NCBI GenBank assembly: GCA_017302615.1
Contig: JAFLDB010000004.1
Location: 186,001-250,000 of the forward strand
Origin: Sphingomonadales bacterium
Lineage (GTDB): Bacteria > Pseudomonadota > Alphaproteobacteria > Sphingomonadales > Sphingomonadaceae
Reading direction: 5' to 3'
Length of the DNA: 64,000 bases
The stretch's first letter is position 1. The number at the start of each line of letters is the position of its first letter. Positions 51,354 to 61,576 of this stretch are shown here, piece after piece. The position numbers and the translations under genes were made by a program. Below the pieces are notes generated by a model. It had not been told where the DNA came from, searched no databases, and worked only from the letters and a program-made list of their open reading frames with translations.

Positions 51354-52624
51354 TGAACCGCAAGCTTGGCTTCTGGGCGCTGCTGGCGCTGGTGATCGGC
51401 AACATGGTGGGATCGGGTATCTACATCCTGCCCGCCCAGCTTGCCCCGCTGGGCTGGAACCAGTTTGCCGGCTGGGCAATCACGATTGCCGGGGCCCTGG
51501 CCCTGGCCCGGGTATTTGCCGCGCTTGGCGCGCGCTTGCCGCTGGCCGGCGGGCCCTATGCCTATGCCAGCGCCGCCTTCGGTCCGCTCGCGGGTTTCAC
51601 CACGGCCTGGGCCTATTGGGTGATGAGTTGGGTCGGCAATGCCGCCGTGGCCGTGGCCGTGGTCAGCGCGCTGGCGCTGATCTGGCCGGAGCTGGCCAGC
51701 ACGACCGGACTGCCCGCCGTGCTGGCCGTGACCTGTGTCTGGATCGTCACCCTGATCAACATCCGCGGCGTGCGCGAGGCGGGGCGGCTGCAGGAAGTGA
51801 CCGTCGTGCTGAAGCTGCTGCCGCTGATCGCGCTGATCGGGATCGCACTGTGGCTGTGGGTCACCGGAGCGGAACGCGCGCCCGATCCGCAGGTGCCTTT
51901 CACAGCCGGCAACATCGCCCTGGCCGCCGGGCTGACATTCTGGGGCTTCCTGGGCCTGGAAGCCGCGACCGTACCGGCCGACAAGGTGGAGAATCCGGCC
52001 CGCAACATCCCCCGCGCGACAATGATCGGGGTGGCGCTGACCGGCCTGGTTTACATCGGCATTTCCAGCGCTTTCGCCCTGTTCATGCCGGTGGAGGAAG
52101 CCGCCGGATCGACTGCGCCGATTGCCAGCTTCCTGGGCCGGTACCTAGGCGGCGACATCGCCGTGGCCGTAGCCCTGTTCGCCGCGATCAGCGCATTCGG
52201 CACCCTCAACGGCTGGATCCTGGTCCAGGCCGAAATGCCCTGGGCCATGGCCAAGGGCGGGGTCTTCCCCAAATGGTTCGCGCAGGAGGGCCGCCACGGC
52301 ACCCCGGTACGCTCGCATCTGGTCTCTTCCGGCCTGCTCACCCTGATCACCCTGATGAACTACTCACGCGGGATGACCGACCTGTTTGCCTTCATCGCCT
52401 CGGTCAGCCTGGCGGCAGGCCTGGTGGCCTATCTGATGGCGGCGCTGGCGGCGATCAAGCTGGAGCGCGGCAATGCCCTGACCCTGATTGCCGCACTGGT
52501 GGCCGTGGCCTTCTTCTTCTGGGCCGAATGGGGCCTTGGCACCGAAGCGATGGGCTATGCCGCGCTGCTGATCCTCGCCGGGCTGCCGGTCTACTGGTCG
52601 GTCAGGACCGCAGGATCTTCCTGA
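51354..52624 (+). CDS. APC-superfamily amino acid permease
   Basis: A 422-residue transporter with about 12 hydrophobic helices. Helix 1 shows the binding-site pattern GNMVGSGIYILPAQLAPLGW, and TFWGFLGLEAATVPADKVENPARNIPRA is the typical segment around helix 6. It resembles AdiC/YjeH-like members. GAAGGGG precedes the ATG. It overlaps the convergent FAD enzyme by 23 bases. Confidence 0.88.
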
Positions 52625-54200
52625 GCAGCGGCCGGTCGGCCAGGATCGCGTGGGCCGCATTGTGGCCCGGCGCCCCGGTCACGCCGCCGCCGGGATGGGT
52701 TCCCGCGCCGCACATGTAGAGGCCCTTGATCGGTCCGCGATAGTCGCCGTGGCCCAGCACCGGACGCGCCGCCCACAGCTGGTCGATGCCCATCGTGCCA
52801 TGCATGATGTCCCCGCCGATCAGACCGAACTTGCGTTCCAGATCCCATGGCGAGTGGATCTGCGTGGCGATCACGCTCTTCTTGAAGTTGGGGGCATGGT
52901 CGTTGACCGTGTCGATGATCAGGTCGGCCACCTTCTCGCGGTTGGCGTCCCAGTCGACCGTCGGATCGAACTGCTGACAGAACAGCGACGCGACGTGGCA
53001 GCCCGGAGGTGCCAGGCTGTCATCGACCGTGCTGGGGATCTTGATCTCGACAATCGGCTTCTTCGACCAGCCGTGCTGCTGCGCATCGATGAAGGCCTGA
53101 TCCATATAGTCCATGCCCGCGGCGATGATGATCCCGGCGGTATGATGCTCGGCCTGCTCCTTGCCGGGCAGGACGGAAAAGTCCGGCAGTTCCGACAGGG
53201 CCACATTCATCCGGAACGTGCCGGAGCAGGTCTTGTAGCCCTTGATCCGGCGCTGGAAATCTTCGTCGAGATCGCTCGCGTCAACCAGCTGCCGGTAAAG
53301 CAGGGCCGGACCGGCATTGGAGGCGACGATGCTGGCGGCAATCTCCTCGCCGCTTTCCAGCTTCACGCCGGTCACCTTGCCGCCATCGACCAGCACCTTG
53401 GCAACCGGGGCCTCAAGGCTGATCTCCACGCCGGCATCCTCGCAGGCACGGGCCATGGCCTGGGTAATCGCGCCCATGCCGCCGACCGAATGGCCCCAGG
53501 CCCCCAGCTTGCCATTCACTTCGCCGAACACGTGGTGCAGCAGGACATAGGCCGATCCGGGGGTCGAAACCCCGGCATAGTTGCCGACCACCGCGTCAAA
53601 GGCGAAAGCCGACTGGACATAGTCATGCTCGAACCAGCCATCGAGGAACTGGCGGGCGGACTTGGTGAAGATATCCAGCAGGTCGCGCTGCACCGAAAGG
53701 TCCAGGTTGGCCATCGGCCAGCCCTGCTTGGCCGCCGCCATCAGTGAGGCAAGGCCGCCACCGACATTGGGCGGGATCTGCAGGGACAGGTCGCGCAGCA
53801 CGTTGGCGACTTTCTCCAGCGCGGCGTCATATTTCGGGTAAGCCTCGGCATCCTTTTTCGAGAAGCGGGCGAACTCCGCCTCAGTCCGGCCGGGGCCGCC
53901 ACCCAGCTTCACGTAATCGTTCTCGAACGGGAAAAAGTTGCTGATCGTCCGCTCGATCACGCGGTAGCCGTAATCGTGCAGCCGCATGTCGGCGATCACC
54001 TTGGGACGCAGCAGGCTGACCGTGTAGCTGGCGGTCGAGTTGCGGAAGCCGGGGTGGAATTCTTCGGTCACCGCCGCGCCGCCAACCACGTGGCGCCGTT
54101 CCAGCACCCGCACCCGCATCCCCGCCTTGGCGAGATAGAACGCGCAGGTCAGGCCGTTGTGGCCGCCGCCGATGATGATCGCGTCATAGGTCTTGGTCAT
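52602..54200 (-). CDS. FAD-dependent oxidoreductase of the phytoene desaturase/PYROXD2 type
   Basis: A 532-residue flavoprotein. The FAD fold is at the N-terminus (YDAIIIGGGHNGLTCAFYLAKAGMRVRVLERR), with VGGAAVTEEFHPGFRNSTASY after it. The C-terminus GLYMCGAGTHPGGGVTGAPGHNAAHAIL is the desaturase-family signature. It is closer to the PYROXD2-like branch than to carotenoid desaturases; no carotenoid genes surround it. The Rieske oxygenase gene upstream on the same strand suggests a catabolic pathway. Confidence 0.85.
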   Translation of the reverse strand: MTKTYDAIIIGGGHNGLTCAFYLAKAGMRVRVLERRHVVGGAAVTEEFHPGFRNSTASYTVSLLRPKVIADMRLHDYGYRVIERTISNFFPFENDYVKLGGGPGRTEAEFARFSKKDAEAYPKYDAALEKVANVLRDLSLQIPPNVGGGLASLMAAAKQGWPMANLDLSVQRDLLDIFTKSARQFLDGWFEHDYVQSAFAFDAVVGNYAGVSTPGSAYVLLHHVFGEVNGKLGAWGHSVGGMGAITQAMARACEDAGVEISLEAPVAKVLVDGGKVTGVKLESGEEIAASIVASNAGPALLYRQLVDASDLDEDFQRRIKGYKTCSGTFRMNVALSELPDFSVLPGKEQAEHHTAGIIIAAGMDYMDQAFIDAQQHGWSKKPIVEIKIPSTVDDSLAPPGCHVASLFCQQFDPTVDWDANREKVADLIIDTVNDHAPNFKKSVIATQIHSPWDLERKFGLIGGDIMHGTMGIDQLWAARPVLGHGDYRGPIKGLYMCGAGTHPGGGVTGAPGHNAAHAILADRPLLRKILRS

Positions 54201-54322
54201 GCTGGGTCCGGCTTTCGAAGGATTGGAACCTGACAAAGTTCACAGGGTTCTGGAAAGAAAAAAGTGGCTGTTTTCCCGTTGAAAACGAGTGTGGCAGGGC
54301 ACGGCCGTGTAGGAAAGGCCGA

Positions 54323-55507
54323 TCAGCCCCGGCGGCTCCATCCAGGCGCCGGCTGGTACGGCTGCCGCGCCTCCGGAATCAGGGCGCGGATCTTCTTGGC
54401 GAAGCTGCGCAGGCAGACCTCGCTCTTGCCGATCGGGCCATTGCCGTAGGTCTTGCTCTGCATGCCTTGCTGCACGCGGGTGATCAGCCAGGTATCCTCG
54501 GCATTGACCACACGGTTGATCCGCCAGTTGGCATAGCGCACCAGCTTCATCTCGCGCCGGCTGTCGGGCAGGCAATAGGCCACTTCGCGCAGCAGGCATT
54601 CGGTCGGGCTGACCGGCAGCCACTGCATGAAGTCGATCTGGTCGGCGTAGATGTCGAAGGCCATGTTGGGCCACAGCTTGAAATAGAGCCAGCGGCCGTG
54701 AGCCTCTTCGGGCAAATGCCCGACCCGCGGCATGTGGGCGGAATAGAACTTCTCCCAGAAGTTCTGCTTCTCGTTCTTCACCACGTCGCCATAGAGCCGG
54801 TCGGCCCAGCCATGCGCCTCGATCCGGTAGGTCTTGCCGACCAGCCGGGTCAGGCCATCATGCGCCACCGGAATGTGCAGGTTGTCGGAATAGTTGTCGC
54901 CGACGTTCTTCCAGTTGACGCTGCGCGGGCGGTGGCGGACGTCGCCCATCGGGCGCATGTCCTCGAACCGGTACTGCGCCACCTCGTCCTCGAACGGGGC
55001 CATCATCTCGCCCGGCGTCGGAAACCCTTCGGGTTGCAGGCAGACGAACACGAAACCGTGCCAGATCTCGAGAGCGACGGGCACCAGTCCGTTCTCTTCC
55101 AGCTTGAGCGCCGGATATTCGGACTTCATCGGCACGCCCGAAAGGCGCCCGTCGCTCTCGAACACCCAGGCGTGATAGGGACAGACCAGCTTCCTGGCGC
55201 AACCCGAAGGACCCTCGACCAGGCGCATCGCACGGTGGCGGCACACATTGGTAAAGGCACGGACCTGTCCATCATCGCCGCGAATGACGATGACACTCTC
55301 ACCCAGGTAATCCAGCGTGCGATAGTCACCGGGATTGGCAACTTCGCTGACATGGCAGACGATCTGCCAGGAGGGGCGGAATATCCGCTCCTGCTCCAGC
55401 TCGAAGAATTCGCGGTCGTGATAGATCCAGCCCGGCAGGCTGAAATCGGCATCCGGATCGACATCCGATCCGGCGATTTCGGCAAAGGCGTGGTCCAGCT
55501 TGGTCAT
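54323..55507 (-). CDS. Rieske-type ring-hydroxylating oxygenase alpha subunit
   Basis: A 394-residue oxygenase component. Rieske cluster ligands C89, H91, C109 and H112 in VCRHRAM and CPYHAW. The mononuclear iron region is NWKNVGDNYSDNLHIPVAHDG with the 2-His-1-carboxylate residues. No beta subunit, ferredoxin or reductase gene is adjacent, so it must borrow electrons from elsewhere. The ATG at 55507 is used. It is divergent from a TetR gene with an imperfect palindrome between. Substrate not inferable; the neighbouring flavoenzyme may act in the same route. Confidence 0.88.
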   Translation of the reverse strand: MTKLDHAFAEIAGSDVDPDADFSLPGWIYHDREFFELEQERIFRPSWQIVCHVSEVANPGDYRTLDYLGESVIVIRGDDGQVRAFTNVCRHRAMRLVEGPSGCARKLVCPYHAWVFESDGRLSGVPMKSEYPALKLEENGLVPVALEIWHGFVFVCLQPEGFPTPGEMMAPFEDEVAQYRFEDMRPMGDVRHRPRSVNWKNVGDNYSDNLHIPVAHDGLTRLVGKTYRIEAHGWADRLYGDVVKNEKQNFWEKFYSAHMPRVGHLPEEAHGRWLYFKLWPNMAFDIYADQIDFMQWLPVSPTECLLREVAYCLPDSRREMKLVRYANWRINRVVNAEDTWLITRVQQGMQSKTYGNGPIGKSEVCLRSFAKKIRALIPEARQPYQPAPGWSRRG

Positions 55508-55530
55508 TGAACGGCGATTCCTTGATCGGC

Positions 55531-55552
55531 TTGTTGAACGAATGTATAACAA
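55531..55552. promoter_or_regulatory. candidate operator between the Rieske and TetR genes
   Basis: TTGTTGAAC and GTATAACAA (7 of 9 positions symmetric) around GAAT, 24 bases from one start and 6 from the other. Fits a TetR dimer site. Confidence 0.5.
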
Positions 55553-55557
55553 GGGCG

Positions 55558-56163
55558 ATGGCATCGCAACCCGCCTTTCGCCGCGAAGACCCGGACGCCC
55601 GCCGCGCCAGCCTGATCGCGGCCTGCGCGCGGGTGCTGGCCCGCGAAGGGGCGGCCGGGGCGAGCGTGCGGGCGATCGCGGCTGAAGCCGGCGTTTCACC
55701 CGGTCTGATCGGGCACTATTTCGGCGGGGTCGATGCGCTGGTCGCGGCCAGCTATGCCGCGGCCGATGCGCGGGTGACGGCCGCGCTGGACGCTGCCGTG
55801 GCGGCAGCCGGGCCCGAACCGCGCGCGCGGCTGGACGCTTACGTCAGCGCCAGCCTGCTGCCGCCGATTGCCGACAGCGAGCTGCTTTCCACCTGGATCG
55901 CGTTCTGGAGCCTGGTCCGCGCCCGGCCCGACATCGCCGCCCAGCATGACGAACAGTACGGCCGCTTCCGCCAGCGGCTGGAAGCCCTGCTGTCCGATAA
56001 TGGCGTACCCCCGGCGGTCCTGCGCAGCACCGCGATTGCGGTCACCGCGCTGGTCGACGGGCTGTGGCTGGAGCTGTGCCTTTCGCCCGAGACGTTCGAA
56101 GCGGGCGAGGCCGCCGCGATTGCCCGCGACGGCCTGGACGCGCTTATTTCGACAGGTCGGTGA
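55558..56163 (+). CDS. TetR-family regulator, BetI-like
   Basis: A 201-residue repressor. HTH RRASLIAACARVLAREGAAGASVRAIAAEAGVSPGLIGHYFGGVDALVAASY is close to BetI-type regulators. The C-terminal ligand domain has ADSELLSTWIAFWSLVRARPDIA. The ATG at 55558 follows AAGGG. It probably controls itself and the divergent Rieske oxygenase gene through the palindrome at 55531-55552. Its tail overlaps the convergent M20 peptidase by 20 bases. Confidence 0.88.
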   Translation: MASQPAFRREDPDARRASLIAACARVLAREGAAGASVRAIAAEAGVSPGLIGHYFGGVDALVAASYAAADARVTAALDAAVAAAGPEPRARLDAYVSASLLPPIADSELLSTWIAFWSLVRARPDIAAQHDEQYGRFRQRLEALLSDNGVPPAVLRSTAIAVTALVDGLWLELCLSPETFEAGEAAAIARDGLDALISTGR

Positions 56164-57574
56164 ACAGGCTGAGGAAGTAAGTCAGACCCGGGCGGATGTT
56201 CGACAGGCGGACCCGTTCGTTGAGGCCGTGGGCGAAGTCTTCCGAATCCTTGCTGAACGTCGGGCTGGCGCCATAGGCCGGCACGCCCAGCGCGCGGTAC
56301 CACATCGAATCGGTTGCGCCGGAGGCCATCGACGGGACGATCGCGATCCCCGGATAGGGCTTGCCGATCGCCTTCGCCACCGCGCCGACAAAGTCCGCCC
56401 GCATCGGGGATGCCGGGGACATGGTGGTATCGTTGCCGGACACGTCGGTGATCTTGACCGCATCGTCGCCCACCACCCGGGCCAGTTCATCGCGGATTTC
56501 CTCGCGGGTGTGGCCGGGGAAGACGCGGCAATTGACGTTGGCGGTGACCCGCTGCGGCAGCGCGTTCTGGGCATGGCCGCCGTGGATCATGGTGGCGACG
56601 CAGGTGGTGCCAACCTTGCCGACATAGGCCGGATTGGCCCGCAGCACCGCCAGCGCGGCCTCGTCATTGGGATTGGCGGCGAAGGCCCGCATCGCCGCAG
56701 CCAGCTTGGGATCGCTTTCGAACTCGGCGGCCTTCTCGAAATATTCCTTGGTCAGCGGGCTGAGTTCCGGCTTGAACCGATAGCTGCCGATCCTGTCCAG
56801 CGCCTGCGACATCTGGGTGATCGCGTTGACCGGACGCGGGGCAGAACTGTGCCCGCCGGGGTTGGTCACTTCCAGCTGGTAATCGACATAGGTCTTTTCC
56901 GCCCCCTGCCAGGTCCAGTAGAGCGGCTTGCCGGTGGCTTCGTCCAAGGTGCCGCCGCCGCCATCGATGTTGATCACCAGTTCGGCGTTCTTCAGCCGCT
57001 CGGCGATGATCTTCGACGTCTTCATCGTCGTTTCCTCATCGCCCGAGAACTGCAGGATGACCGTCCGCTTGGGCTTGTAGCCCTGGCGGCGCAGCTCGAT
57101 CAGCGCCGAAGTGGCGAGCGCGGCATCGAACTTCATGTCGCTCGCCCCGCGGCCATAGAGGATCCCGTCCTCGATGATCGGGGTGAAGGGATCGCGGGTC
57201 CAGTCCTTGGGATCGGCCTCGACCACGTCCATGTGGCCGGAAATGACCAGTGGCTTGAGGCTGGGGTCGCTGCCCGGCCAGGTCGCGATCATGTAGGCGG
57301 TGTCATCGACCGGGACCACTTCAACCTCCGCGTCCTTCCACCCGCCCGCGACCAGCGCGGTCTTGACCACGCCCAGCGCCTTGCCGGTCTCGTTCCCCGG
57401 ACCGCGCACCGAACGCAGCGCGATCAGCCGCTGCGACAGGTCCAGCACCTGGGCTTCGGCGGCGGGATGGACCTTGAGCTGCGGGGCCTTGACCGGTCCG
57501 GCGGAAAGCTGCGGCGCGGCCAGGGCGGCACCCAGGGCAACAGTCAGGGCGAGGGCAAGCGGGGCACGGCGCAT
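56144..57574 (-). CDS. M20-family zinc peptidase, exported
   Basis: A 476-residue metallopeptidase. Signal peptide MRRAPLALALTVALGAALAA. Zinc and catalytic residues lie in VISGHMDVVEADPKDW, LYGRGASDMKFDAAL and QFSGDEETTM; VTNPGGHSSAPRPVNAI is the dimerisation-domain signature. A conserved GASPTFSKDSEDFAHGLNER segment supplies the last His. It is likely a periplasmic aminoacyl- or dipeptidase. Confidence 0.9.
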   Translation of the reverse strand: MRRAPLALALTVALGAALAAPQLSAGPVKAPQLKVHPAAEAQVLDLSQRLIALRSVRGPGNETGKALGVVKTALVAGGWKDAEVEVVPVDDTAYMIATWPGSDPSLKPLVISGHMDVVEADPKDWTRDPFTPIIEDGILYGRGASDMKFDAALATSALIELRRQGYKPKRTVILQFSGDEETTMKTSKIIAERLKNAELVINIDGGGGTLDEATGKPLYWTWQGAEKTYVDYQLEVTNPGGHSSAPRPVNAITQMSQALDRIGSYRFKPELSPLTKEYFEKAAEFESDPKLAAAMRAFAANPNDEAALAVLRANPAYVGKVGTTCVATMIHGGHAQNALPQRVTANVNCRVFPGHTREEIRDELARVVGDDAVKITDVSGNDTTMSPASPMRADFVGAVAKAIGKPYPGIAIVPSMASGATDSMWYRALGVPAYGASPTFSKDSEDFAHGLNERVRLSNIRPGLTYFLSLFTDLSK

Positions 57575-57698
57575 CGGCGAATCTCCTTTGCCATCCCTGT
57601 AGCTGCCCGAAGGGGCATGGCGAAGGGCCGACTATCACTTTGTTAACCGTAGCGGGCGTAGGGCAGGCTGTTATCAATTCCCGGGGGCCCGCGGGTTC

Positions 57699-60056
57699 AT
57701 GGTTAGCAAGCAGGCGGCACTGCGTGCCGCGGTACCGCCAGAACTGCGTGAATGGGTCGATAATCGGCTGATCAGCGCGCATATCCGCATCATTCGCGCA
57801 ATGGTGCTGGGCAGCCTGCTGAACGCCGCAATGATCGTGGCCGGACTGGCCGGCAAGATCGCCTGGCCGCATCTGGCCCTGTTCGGCAGCTCGATGATCG
57901 CCGCCTGCCTGCACCGGCTTTGGCTGGCCGAAGGGATCGAGCGCGGTCGCCGCCGCCGCCGTAGCGAGAAGATCCTGCGCGCCTTCCGGCTCAATTCGCT
58001 GTGGCTGGGGCTTACCCTCGGCATCGCGCTGGGCTGGTGGTTCCCGCAGGTTCCGGCCGATGGCCAGCTGCTGCTGGCAGTCTGCGCCGTCGCCCAGATC
58101 GCGGCCGCAGCCTACATGTCGCGCACGCTGGTCGATTCGGCGACGATCTACATTTTCCTGCTGGCCCTTGGTCTGTCGGTCGGCCTGGCCGAAGTGGCGA
58201 AGCCGGCCACCTTCGGCGCGATCGCCGTCCTGATAACCGCCAGCGCCCTGCTGATCCGCATGACCCACACTGCCCGCGACCTGTTCGTCACCCGGATCCT
58301 TTCCGACCGCGAACTCGCCGCTGCATCGCGGACGGTCAAGCTGCTGCTCAACGAGTATGAGGAGAACGGCTCCGACTGGCTGTTCGAACTCGACCGCAGC
58401 GGGCGTCTGGTCGGCGTTTCCAAGCGCTTCGCCAATGCCGCCGGAGGCAATGCCGCCGCGCTGGAAGGTGCACCGTTCATATCCCTGTTCGCGCCCGACG
58501 AAGCGCGCAGCAGTCTGGCCCAGGCGATTGTCGAGCGCCGTCCCCTGCGTGGCACCGTCGTTGCACTCGATGGCCTTGGCGATGGCGAGCCGCGCTGGTG
58601 GTCGATCAGCGGAAGGCCCTGCCATACCGGCGACAAGGTGGCCTATCGCGGGGTGATTTCAGACATCACCGAACGCCGCCAGGCCGAAAGCCGGGTCCAT
58701 CACATGGCCCACTACGACACTCTGACCGGCCTGCCCAACCGGGCTTTGTTCGATGCGACGCTGGAACGCCAGCTGGCCGAGCGCGGCGCGGACGAACACA
58801 TCGCGCTGATGCTGCTGGATGTCGATCACTTCAAGTCGATCAACGACATGCACGGCCACGCGGTCGGTGATGCCTTTCTGCGGACCCTGGGCAACAAGCT
58901 GCTGTCCTGCGTCCATGACAGCGGCCTGGGCGGCAGCCAGCCGCTGATCAGCCGGCTTGGCGGCGACGAATTTGCGGTGGTGGTACGGGGCGGCGATGCC
59001 TGCGATCATGCGGTCCGCCTCGCCGAACTGCTGGTGATTGCGCTGGCCGAACCGCTTCAGGTGGAAGACCATGATCTCCACAGCGGGGTCTCGATCGGGA
59101 TCGCGCTCGCTCCGTTCCACACCGACGGCAAGGTTCAGTTGCAATCCTATGCCGACATCGCGCTCAATGCGATGAAGGCTGCCGGACGGGGCGACTGGGA
59201 AATGTTCGAGCCCGGCATGGACGCGCAACTGCACGAACGCCACACCCTGGCCCGCGACCTGCGCCATGCGGTCGGCCGGGGCGAACTGCGCCTGTTCCTG
59301 CAGCCGCTGGTGGATGCCCAGAGCGAGGCGATGACCGGCTATGAGGCCCTGCTCCGCTGGCAGCACCCCACCCGCGGGCTGGTGCCGCCGGACGTATTCA
59401 TCCCGATTGCCGAGGAGACCGGCCTGATCGTGCCCATTGGCGAATGGGTGATCCGCACCTCGCTCCACGAGGCAGCCGGCTGGGAAGCAGCAGAGACGAT
59501 CTCGATCAACCTGTCCCCGGTGCAGATCGAAAGTCCGGGACTTATGCCGCTGGTGGTCCATGCCCTGGCTGAAAGCGGAATCGATCCGGCCCGGGTCGAA
59601 TTCGAAATCACCGAGGGCGTACTGCTGGGCAATTCCGAAGCCAATCTGGAAGTGCTCAACCGCCTCCAGAGCCTCGGGGTGAAAATCGCGCTCGACGATT
59701 TCGGCACCGGCTATGCCTCGCTCAATTACCTGCTGACCTTCCCGTTCGACAAGATCAAGATCGACCGGCGGTTCGTGTCCGAACTGGCCACGCGCGAGGA
59801 ATCGCGGGCGATTGTCAGCGCGGTGATCGCTCTGGCCAACCAGCTGGGCATGTGCACTCTGGCCGAAGGAGTCGAGGAGCGGATCCAGCTGGAGCATCTC
59901 AAGCAGGATGGCTGCCGGATGGTACAGGGCTGGCTGTTCGGTAAGGCCCTGCCCAGCGAGGAATACCGCCCGCGCCCGGTACGCGCACCCAAGGCGGCGG
60001 CCAAGCCGCGCAAGACCGTCCGCTCACAGACGTATTCACGCCGCGCACAGGCCTGA
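57699..60056 (+). CDS. diguanylate cyclase/phosphodiesterase (GGDEF-EAL) with membrane sensor
   Basis: A 785-residue c-di-GMP enzyme. N-terminal membrane region with several helices (about 25-190). PAS-like segment WLFELDRSGRLVGVSKRFANAA near 225-320. GGDEF domain with intact RLGGDEFAV at about 420, so cyclase activity is possible. EAL domain YEALLRWQHPTRGLVPPDVFIPIAEETG from about 547, with DDFGTGYASLNYL. Both active sites look complete; the net activity is unknown. It stands between the M20 peptidase and zwf as a single gene. Confidence 0.93.
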   Translation: MVSKQAALRAAVPPELREWVDNRLISAHIRIIRAMVLGSLLNAAMIVAGLAGKIAWPHLALFGSSMIAACLHRLWLAEGIERGRRRRRSEKILRAFRLNSLWLGLTLGIALGWWFPQVPADGQLLLAVCAVAQIAAAAYMSRTLVDSATIYIFLLALGLSVGLAEVAKPATFGAIAVLITASALLIRMTHTARDLFVTRILSDRELAAASRTVKLLLNEYEENGSDWLFELDRSGRLVGVSKRFANAAGGNAAALEGAPFISLFAPDEARSSLAQAIVERRPLRGTVVALDGLGDGEPRWWSISGRPCHTGDKVAYRGVISDITERRQAESRVHHMAHYDTLTGLPNRALFDATLERQLAERGADEHIALMLLDVDHFKSINDMHGHAVGDAFLRTLGNKLLSCVHDSGLGGSQPLISRLGGDEFAVVVRGGDACDHAVRLAELLVIALAEPLQVEDHDLHSGVSIGIALAPFHTDGKVQLQSYADIALNAMKAAGRGDWEMFEPGMDAQLHERHTLARDLRHAVGRGELRLFLQPLVDAQSEAMTGYEALLRWQHPTRGLVPPDVFIPIAEETGLIVPIGEWVIRTSLHEAAGWEAAETISINLSPVQIESPGLMPLVVHALAESGIDPARVEFEITEGVLLGNSEANLEVLNRLQSLGVKIALDDFGTGYASLNYLLTFPFDKIKIDRRFVSELATREESRAIVSAVIALANQLGMCTLAEGVEERIQLEHLKQDGCRMVQGWLFGKALPSEEYRPRPVRAPKAAAKPRKTVRSQTYSRRAQA

Positions 60057-60136
60057 GCGCGCCCTCGCGCTCTGGCGCACCCCCTGCCCCGCTGCTAACC
60101 CGCCGCTGGACCTAGCCACCGGGAGAGGACGGGCGG

Positions 60137-61576
60137 ATGAGCTTTACCGCGGACCGATTGCTGCTGTTCGGCGCCACCGGCGATCTGGCGCAGCGGATGC
60201 TGCTGCCGTCGCTTTGCGCGCTCCATGCCGATGGCCTGGTGGACGAGGATCTGGAGATCGTCGGCACCGCGCGCCAACCGTTCGACGATGCCGGCTATCG
60301 CAATTTCGCGCGCGAGGCGCTTGAAAAATTCATGCCGGCCGACCGCCGCGGCGGCATGGCGACATTCCTGAACCGGCTACGCTATCAGCCGCTCGATGCG
60401 ACTGACATGGCTGGCTATGCCGCGCTGGCCGACAAGGTCGGCACGCCGAAACAGGGCCTGGCGATCTTCCTGTCAACCGCGCCCAGCCTGTTCGAGCCGA
60501 CTATCGTCGGCCTCGCAGCCGGCGGCCTGGCGGGAGAAAAAGTGCGGATCGGGCTGGAAAAACCGCTGGGAACGTCACTTGAATCGAGCCGCGAAGTGAA
60601 CGACGCGGTGGCCCGTGCCTTCCCCGAGGACCGCACCTTCCGGATCGACCATTACTTGGGCAAGGAAACGGTCCAGAACCTTCTGGCGCTGCGCTTTGCC
60701 AACATCCTGTTCGAGCCGTTGTGGAACGCGGCCCATATCGATCATGTCCAGATCACCGTCGCGGAAACGGTCGGGCTGGAAGGCCGAGTCGGTTTCTACG
60801 ACGGCGCGGGTGCGCTGCGCGACATGGTGCAGAACCACATGCTGCAGCTGCTCGCGCTGGTCGCGATGGAACCGCCATCCAGCTATGATGCCACGGCGAT
60901 CCGGGACGAGAAGGTCAAGGTGCTGCGCACGCTGCGGCTGGTCGCTCCGGATGAGACCGTCACCGGCCAGTACCGCGCCGGCGCGATCCTGGGCCAGCCG
61001 GTGCCGGGTTATGACGAGGAACTGGGCAAGCCGTCCGACACGGAAACCTTCGTCGCGATCAAGGCCCACCTCGACAACTGGCGCTGGAAGGGCGTGCCGT
61101 TCTATCTGCGCACCGGCAAGCGCCTGCCCGAACGCAAGACCGAAATCGTCGTACAGTTCCGCCCGGTGCCGCATTCGATCTTTGCCGGGCGCGGGGCGCT
61201 GACCGTGCCGAACCGGCTGGTGATCGGGATCCAGCCGGAAGAGAACATCACCCTGTCGCTGATGGCCAAGGTGCCGGGGCTGGACCGCGAGGGCGTACGC
61301 TTGCGGCAGGTGCCGCTGGATATCGCCATGGCCGATGCCTTTGCCGGTCCGACCAAGCGGATCGCCTATGAGCGGCTGCTGCTCGACCTGATCGAAGGGG
61401 ACCAGACCCTGTTCGTCCGCCGCGACGAGGTCGAGGCCCAGTGGGACTGGATCGACGGGATTCGCGCCAGCTGGGCGGTCCACGGTCTGACCCCCAAACC
61501 CTATACCGCCGGATCCTGGGGCCCCAGCGCGGCCATTGCCCTGACCGAGCGCGACGGAGTCCATTGGCATGAGTAA
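60137..61576 (+). CDS. zwf: glucose-6-phosphate 1-dehydrogenase
   Basis: A 479-residue enzyme making 6-phosphogluconolactone with NAD(P)+. Cofactor loop [19 protein letters not shown] near the start, then the active-site signature [21 protein letters not shown]. It is the first gene of the Entner-Doudoroff cluster. The stop overlaps the edd start by 8 bases. GGAGAGGACGGGCGG supplies the ribosome binding site. Confidence 0.97.
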   Translation: MSFTADRLLLFGATGDLAQRMLLPSLCALHADGLVDEDLEIVGTARQPFDDAGYRNFAREALEKFMPADRRGGMATFLNRLRYQPLDATDMAGYAALADKVGTPKQGLAIFLSTAPSLFEPTIVGLAAGGLAGEKVRIGLEKPLGTSLESSREVNDAVARAFPEDRTFRIDHYLGKETVQNLLALRFANILFEPLWNAAHIDHVQITVAETVGLEGRVGFYDGAGALRDMVQNHMLQLLALVAMEPPSSYDATAIRDEKVKVLRTLRLVAPDETVTGQYRAGAILGQPVPGYDEELGKPSDTETFVAIKAHLDNWRWKGVPFYLRTGKRLPERKTEIVVQFRPVPHSIFAGRGALTVPNRLVIGIQPEENITLSLMAKVPGLDREGVRLRQVPLDIAMADAFAGPTKRIAYERLLLDLIEGDQTLFVRRDEVEAQWDWIDGIRASWAVHGLTPKPYTAGSWGPSAAIALTERDGVHWHE

